A stretch of DNA of 7,246 nt from Oscillospiraceae bacterium (GTDB lineage Bacteria > Bacillota > Clostridia > Oscillospirales > CAG-272), in NCBI GenBank assembly GCA_015065395.1, contig SVQJ01000088.1, positions 1 through 7,246 of the forward strand. The letters run 5' to 3'. Below the pieces are notes generated by a model. It made no database searches. It was given only the letters and a program-made list of their open reading frames with translations, and was not told where the DNA came from. This document shows positions 4,122 through 7,246 of the stretch, piece by piece (position 1 is the first letter of the stretch; the number at the start of each line of letters is the position of its first letter). The translations under genes and the position numbers were made by a program.

Positions 4122-6647
4122 TCATTCGTCGTCCTTGCCGCCGCCGCCGTTCTCAAGAGAGTAACGGTTGTTGAAATAGCTCTTGTAAGGAATGTATACG
4201 GAGAAGAATCCGCAAGCTACAGACATTACAACGGAGATAACAAGTGCGTACCAGGGCATATAGAAGGTATAACGGATATATTCGCCGGTAAAGCCGGGGA
4301 TCACTACGTTAACCGCATAGAACATCAGATAACTTGCTACGTAGCTGAGAAGGATACTTACGATAAAGGAAAGTACCGACATACTGATACCGCCGAGCAG
4401 GTATATCTTTCTGATATCGCTTCCGTTAGCACCCATGGACTGAATAATGTTAAACTCTTTTTCTCGCTTGAAGTAGAAGAGTATCTGAGAGAAGAACCAG
4501 ATGATAGGTGAAATGCAAAGGATAAGCACGGAAATAGCTATGAACAGCTCATTGTAATGCTCATCTTCGTCGATGGCCTTTTCAGCACTCTGGTTGAGAT
4601 TCTTGACCTTGATTGCGCCGTACATGCTTCTGCTGTCTGCAGAGAATGCCTCGCGCAGCTCGTTCTCAAGATAATCGATGTGTTCATCCTGAAGAACGAA
4701 TCCGTCATCACCGTAATCTACGGAATGAGTGTACACGTTAAGGAGAGTGGTGTAAGGCTCTCTTCCGGTAACTTCCTTGTATGCATCGTTGAGCATATAT
4801 ACAGGAACGCTTCCGGAAGGAATATCCTTGATAACCGCGCAGATCGTAAGAGTCTTATAGCTGTAGTTATAGTTCTTGATCTGTCTGCGGAGCAAAGTCT
4901 TACCTGTAAGGTTGGAGTCAACGGGGGTTATCTCACCGGTCTTTGTGGATACTGCAACAGTATCGCCGACCTTAAAGTTAAACTTGGAAATGTTGGAAAT
5001 CGAGTCACCGATGATACAGTATTCTGTGGTATCATCGCTCTTGAGAATATCCTCGTAATTACCGTCATGCTTATACTGGCTGAGGAACTGGATAAGGTCA
5101 TCCGCATTATGAGGGCTTACAGCCTTATAAACAACGCTGTTGGTTACCTTGTAGCTGCCGGGAACCTCATTATATACGGAAGCTGCTTCCTTCTTATCGT
5201 ATACGAAGAAGCCGGACGCCAGGAACTTAACGTTCTTCTTATTTACCAGCATGAACGAGGTAATATACTTTGCCTCGGTCGTAGGGCTCTGTCCAAAGTC
5301 AAGATCGCCCTCAACGGGAGTTGCGTTACCGGTTGCTTCAATGTTTGTAATAGCCTGGAAGGTCTCGCTGAGGCCCTTTTCCTCTTTTTCAAGCTGCTCC
5401 GCAAATTCGGTGCGGAAGCCCTCGTTGATGCCGAGAATGGTCTCGCTCATCTCGGAGTTATAGCTTGAAGTGGTATTGTTCGTGTTGATGCTGATCTCGA
5501 ACTGAGGTCTGGGATAGTCAATACCGGTTGTATAGATATTGGCAAGATACAGACCGCAAATGAAGAGAGCACAGAACACGATAGCCGTGGAAAGAAGCTG
5601 GATATTGTATTTTCTGAATCTCCAGATGGAGTACATCTCATAATGCACAGGGAACTTCTTTCCGAGAAGGTTGAAGGACTTTCTGGGAGAAGATACAAGG
5701 TTTGAGTTATCCTCTGTGATAATAAGAGACATGGGACGGCGCATAGAGGTGACTCTCATAGGCATTACAACAGCCAAAGCAACGACCACAAGGCTGAATA
5801 CGAACAGCTTGAGAATTACCCACGCGTCAAACGCAAACTTGAATCCGGAGGGCAGGTAGATAAGGAATACTACGAGAGTGGATATGAGCGTTGCGGGAAC
5901 GAACATCGTAATCATAATTACGAACATTTCCCAGAACGACGTCATAAACAGCATCTTGAAGTCTGCTCCGAAGGTCATATATACACCGTATGTAAACTTG
6001 TACTGATTCAGTCTGATGTTGAATATGGACATCAGAAGGAATACGGACAGAACAAGAAGCAATAAGGTGATAACCCAGAATCCCGCGTTGTTGGAAGCAA
6101 CTCTGTTTTCATACTCAAGAAGCAGAGTCTTCTCAACGGAGAAGTTGGGATTTGAAGAGTCATACTTAGGTTCGAGGGAGTTAAGGTTTGCTACGTACTT
6201 CTCCTCGAAATGGTTGCAGTACTCGCGCACCTTGTCCGCGCTCAATACCATCTTGTTGGTCTTGCGGTCAAGCTTACCGAAACGGATATAAAGATCGAAT
6301 TCAGGCTGATAGTTGTTGTTTGCGTTGGCACGCTCAACCGTCTTAACGATCTGATATGTACCCTTCAGCTCGTCGGTAATACCGTACTCAGGATGGTCAT
6401 ATTCAGCAATATAACGCTCCTGGCTCTGAGTAAGGTTGTAGAGAACATAATGGTACTCGTATGTCTCTGCTATCTGCTGATAAGCAACTGTGTTGTTGTT
6501 GGTAGCAGATATAGCCATCATACCATACAACAACTGGATAATGAATATCGCGGCGAAGAAGCAGCAATACTGCTTAAAGTTGAGGAACACACTTTTAGCT
6601 GCGATTTTCACATGACGTGACAGGTATTCCCAAAGTCTTTCAAACAT
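4122..6647 (-). CDS. ABC transporter permease with two FtsX-like modules
   Basis: An integral membrane protein of 841 residues (842 from the alternative GTG at 6648-6650). Numbering from the GTG, hydrophobic segments suggest eight membrane helices in two matching sets. Set one is TM1 (28-48), an external domain (~50-189), then TM2-4 (190-211, 234-264, 277-297). Set two is TM5 (350-371), a larger external domain (~372-700), then TM6-8 (701-727, 751-783, 799-821). Each set carries an FtsX-type cytoplasmic motif after its second helix: YGVYMTFGAD (221-230) and NIIQSMGANGSDIRKI (734-749). This is the MacB/LolC topology duplicated and fused. It differs from the 10-helix, single-external-domain BceB type. 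The C-terminus is an acidic, Gly-rich tail (GGGGKDDE). It precedes its ATPase in one operon. Substrate unknown. The ATG is preferred because it lies 8 bases from the Shine-Dalgarno once an intervening hairpin is looped out. Confidence 0.93.
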   Translation of the reverse strand: MFERLWEYLSRHVKIAAKSVFLNFKQYCCFFAAIFIIQLLYGMMAISATNNNTVAYQQIAETYEYHYVLYNLTQSQERYIAEYDHPEYGITDELKGTYQIVKTVERANANNNYQPEFDLYIRFGKLDRKTNKMVLSADKVREYCNHFEEKYVANLNSLEPKYDSSNPNFSVEKTLLLEYENRVASNNAGFWVITLLLLVLSVFLLMSIFNIRLNQYKFTYGVYMTFGADFKMLFMTSFWEMFVIMITMFVPATLISTLVVFLIYLPSGFKFAFDAWVILKLFVFSLVVVALAVVMPMRVTSMRRPMSLIITEDNSNLVSSPRKSFNLLGKKFPVHYEMYSIWRFRKYNIQLLSTAIVFCALFICGLYLANIYTTGIDYPRPQFEISINTNNTTSSYNSEMSETILGINEGFRTEFAEQLEKEEKGLSETFQAITNIEATGNATPVEGDLDFGQSPTTEAKYITSFMLVNKKNVKFLASGFFVYDKKEAASVYNEVPGSYKVTNSVVYKAVSPHNADDLIQFLSQYKHDGNYEDILKSDDTTEYCIIGDSISNISKFNFKVGDTVAVSTKTGEITPVDSNLTGKTLLRRQIKNYNYSYKTLTICAVIKDIPSGSVPVYMLNDAYKEVTGREPYTTLLNVYTHSVDYGDDGFVLQDEHIDYLENELREAFSADSRSMYGAIKVKNLNQSAEKAIDEDEHYNELFIAISVLILCISPIIWFFSQILFYFKREKEFNIIQSMGANGSDIRKIYLLGGISMSVLSFIVSILLSYVASYLMFYAVNVVIPGFTGEYIRYTFYMPWYALVISVVMSVACGFFSVYIPYKSYFNNRYSLENGGGGKDDE

Positions 6648-6681
6648 CACTCTGTGGCACTGTAACCAGCGCCTCCTCCTT
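6648..6681 (-). promoter_or_regulatory. Shine-Dalgarno separated from the permease start by a hairpin
   Basis: On the minus strand AAGGAGGA (6674-6681) is a near-perfect Shine-Dalgarno, but it lies 23 bases before the GTG and 26 before the ATG, too far for normal use. The 18 bases immediately after it, GGCGCTG-GTTA-CAGTGCC (6656-6673), fold into a 7-bp stem (one G-U pair) with a GTTA loop. Looping this out leaves 5 bases to the GTG and 8 to the ATG. No in-frame start codon lies closer to the Shine-Dalgarno. Confidence 0.6.
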
Positions 6682-6691
6682 GAATAGATTG

Positions 6692-6703
6692 CCGTTGCAA
6701 CGG
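6692..6703. repeat. 12-bp perfect palindrome in the permease leader
   Basis: CCGTTGCAACGG equals its own reverse complement. It lies about 34-45 bases downstream of the predicted start of the permease transcript. It could be a repressor half-site pair in DNA or a small hairpin in the leader RNA; the sequence does not decide. Confidence 0.6.
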
Positions 6704-6743
6704 GAAAATGGGCACAAATATCCCAACCCGAATACTTTATATA

Positions 6744-6752
6744 ATTATACCA
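6744..6752 (-). promoter_or_regulatory. Extended -10 promoter of the permease/ATPase operon
   Basis: The minus strand reads TGGTATAAT, a perfect TATAAT (6744-6749) with an upstream TG (extended -10). The -35 region (GCTACA or CTACAT, 17-18 bases upstream) is weak, as is common for extended -10 promoters. Transcription should start near 6737, giving a leader of about 90 bases that holds the palindrome and the structured ribosome binding site. Confidence 0.65.
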
Positions 6753-6980
6753 TTCATTTGCGAAAAATGTAGCATATTTTGAGAATAAAATATAACAAAT
6801 TTACACGCACTTTTTTGTGCAACCTTTCAAATCACATTGTCCCCTTTGCATAATTGTGACATTTTGTATCTATTTTATACATAGTGTTCTGTGCAGCAAA
6901 AAGAGCATATCCATCCCTTTCACACCGCATCCGCAGATACAGGTGCCGATAAAGAAAACTCTGTTTTTTTCAAATGCCTA
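6753..6980. other. AT-rich divergent intergenic region without a recognised gene
   Basis: This is the middle of the roughly 390-base gap between the permease operon and the AI-2E family gene. I find no ORF with a ribosome binding site, tRNA or known riboswitch. There is a weak GCAC-T6-GTGC stem (6807-6820) and a run of seven T (6964-6970). The T-run follows no strong stem: only CAGA/TCTG-type pairing of 4-5 bp is visible. Confidence 0.5.
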
Positions 6981-7018
6981 TTGACCTTGTTTGAATAATA
7001 GGATAAAATAAGTATAAT
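6981..7018 (+). promoter_or_regulatory. Two overlapping sigma-A-like promoters for the AI-2E family gene
   Basis: First set: TTGACC (6981-6986), 17-base spacer, TAAAAT (7004-7009). Second set, offset by about 10 bases: TTGAAT (6991-6996), 16-base spacer, TATAAT (7013-7018). Either gives a short leader of roughly 18-27 bases before the ATG at 7043. The first has the better -35 and spacing; the second has the perfect -10. Confidence 0.65.
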
Positions 7019-7042
7019 ACATACAGAAACAGAAGGTCTATC

Positions 7043-7246
7043 ATGTTTAATTTCAAAAAAAACGAGGGTTACGCCACGATAGCATTCTACGCTGTTGCTG
7101 TTATCGTAGCATCTGCTCTCATGATCTACGCCGTTATAAACATGGGCACAGTCTGGGGAGCCATTGAATACGTGCTCTCTGTGCTGTCTCCGTTTATTTA
7201 CGGTTTCATTTTTGCATATCTCTGCAACCCCATATTGAACTTTTAC
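7043..7246 (+). CDS. AI-2E/PerM family membrane protein, N-terminal part only
   Basis: The first 68 codons of a gene running off the window. A short basic N-terminus (MFNFKKNEGY) is followed by a membrane helix (about 12-34) and the start of a second hydrophobic region whose LSPFIYGFIFAYLCNP (48-63) is the hallmark N-terminal motif of the AI-2E transporter family (PF01594; E. coli YdiK and PerM, Bacillus YtvI and relatives). Full members are about 340-400 residues with around eight helices. Despite the name, most members have no proven autoinducer-2 transport role, and some export other small molecules or ions, so the substrate is open. The ATG has AGAAGG (7031-7036) 6 bases upstream and the two promoters at 6981-7018. 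It is divergent from the ABC operon. Confidence 0.85.
   Translation, partial: MFNFKKNEGYATIAFYAVAVIVASALMIYAVINMGTVWGAIEYVLSVLSPFIYGFIFAYLCNPILNFY

Noticed and set aside
4557..5468. Long plus-strand open frame of 303 codons antisense to the permease
   Set aside because: It lies wholly inside a clear membrane-protein gene, has no family signature, and is explained by the biased codons of the permease leaving the opposite strand free of stops.
6640..6660. Seven-codon mini-ORF (GTG to TGA) overlapping the permease start out of frame
   Set aside because: It could be a coupled leader peptide, but its GTG lies inside the predicted hairpin and 13 bases or more from the Shine-Dalgarno; very short frames like this are common by chance.
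6807..6820. GCAC-T6-GTGC stem as a possible terminator or operator
   Set aside because: Only 4 bp, no T-run after the stem, and no gene ends nearby on either strand.
6944..6950. TGCCGAT resembling a Spo0A box (TGNCGAA)
   Set aside because: One mismatch in a seven-base consensus is expected by chance in a window this size, and there is no second copy or suitable position relative to the promoters.
6925..6970. Possible plus-strand terminator ending in seven T
   Set aside because: Only 4-5 bp pairings with long loops can be drawn before the T-run, and no plus-strand gene precedes it in the region.

Overview
The window looks like a piece of a low-to-mid GC Bacillota (Firmicutes) chromosome, most likely a spore-lineage clostridium of the Oscillospiraceae/Ruminococcus type. 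The evidence is a clear Spo0A C-terminal domain, Gram-positive style genes with strong AGGAGG-type ribosome binding sites, and intrinsic terminators with A/T-flanked GC stems. The family-level placement is inference. I see no rRNA, tRNA, CRISPR array, insertion sequence or phage gene.

Layout from left to right. Bases 2-757 (+) hold the 3' part of spo0A, the sporulation master regulator, cut by the window edge. It meets tail to tail, with a 7-base overlap, a minus-strand gene (751-1635) for a membrane-anchored metallo-beta-lactamase-fold hydrolase like the C-terminal domain of ComEC. That gene has its own extended -10 promoter. Upstream of it on the minus strand is a GHL10/DUF187 family glycoside-hydrolase-like protein (1748-3040) with an N-terminal membrane anchor and its own terminator. 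A 274-base gap (3041-3314) follows. It holds a perfect 15-bp inverted repeat, a possible 30-codon plus-strand ORF and a strong, potentially bidirectional terminator.

The right half is a two-gene minus-strand operon for a MacB/LolCDE-type ABC transporter: a large permease made of two FtsX-like modules (4122-6647) comes first and its ATPase (3315-4043) second. Codon use in these two genes is visibly more optimised (CGT, AAC, ATC, AAG) than in their neighbours, which suggests high expression. The operon has an extended -10 promoter and a leader of about 90 bases. In that leader a perfect Shine-Dalgarno sequence is separated from the start codon by a predicted 7-bp hairpin. A 390-base divergent intergenic region then leads to the 5' end of an AI-2E/PerM family membrane protein (7043 to the window edge, +) with two overlapping sigma-A-like promoters.

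Apart from the permease/ATPase pair the genes do not form one pathway, although several concern the cell envelope. The most unusual signals are at RNA level: the hairpin-spaced ribosome binding site of the permease, and the small plus-strand unit with its T-less palindrome between 3119 and 3311.
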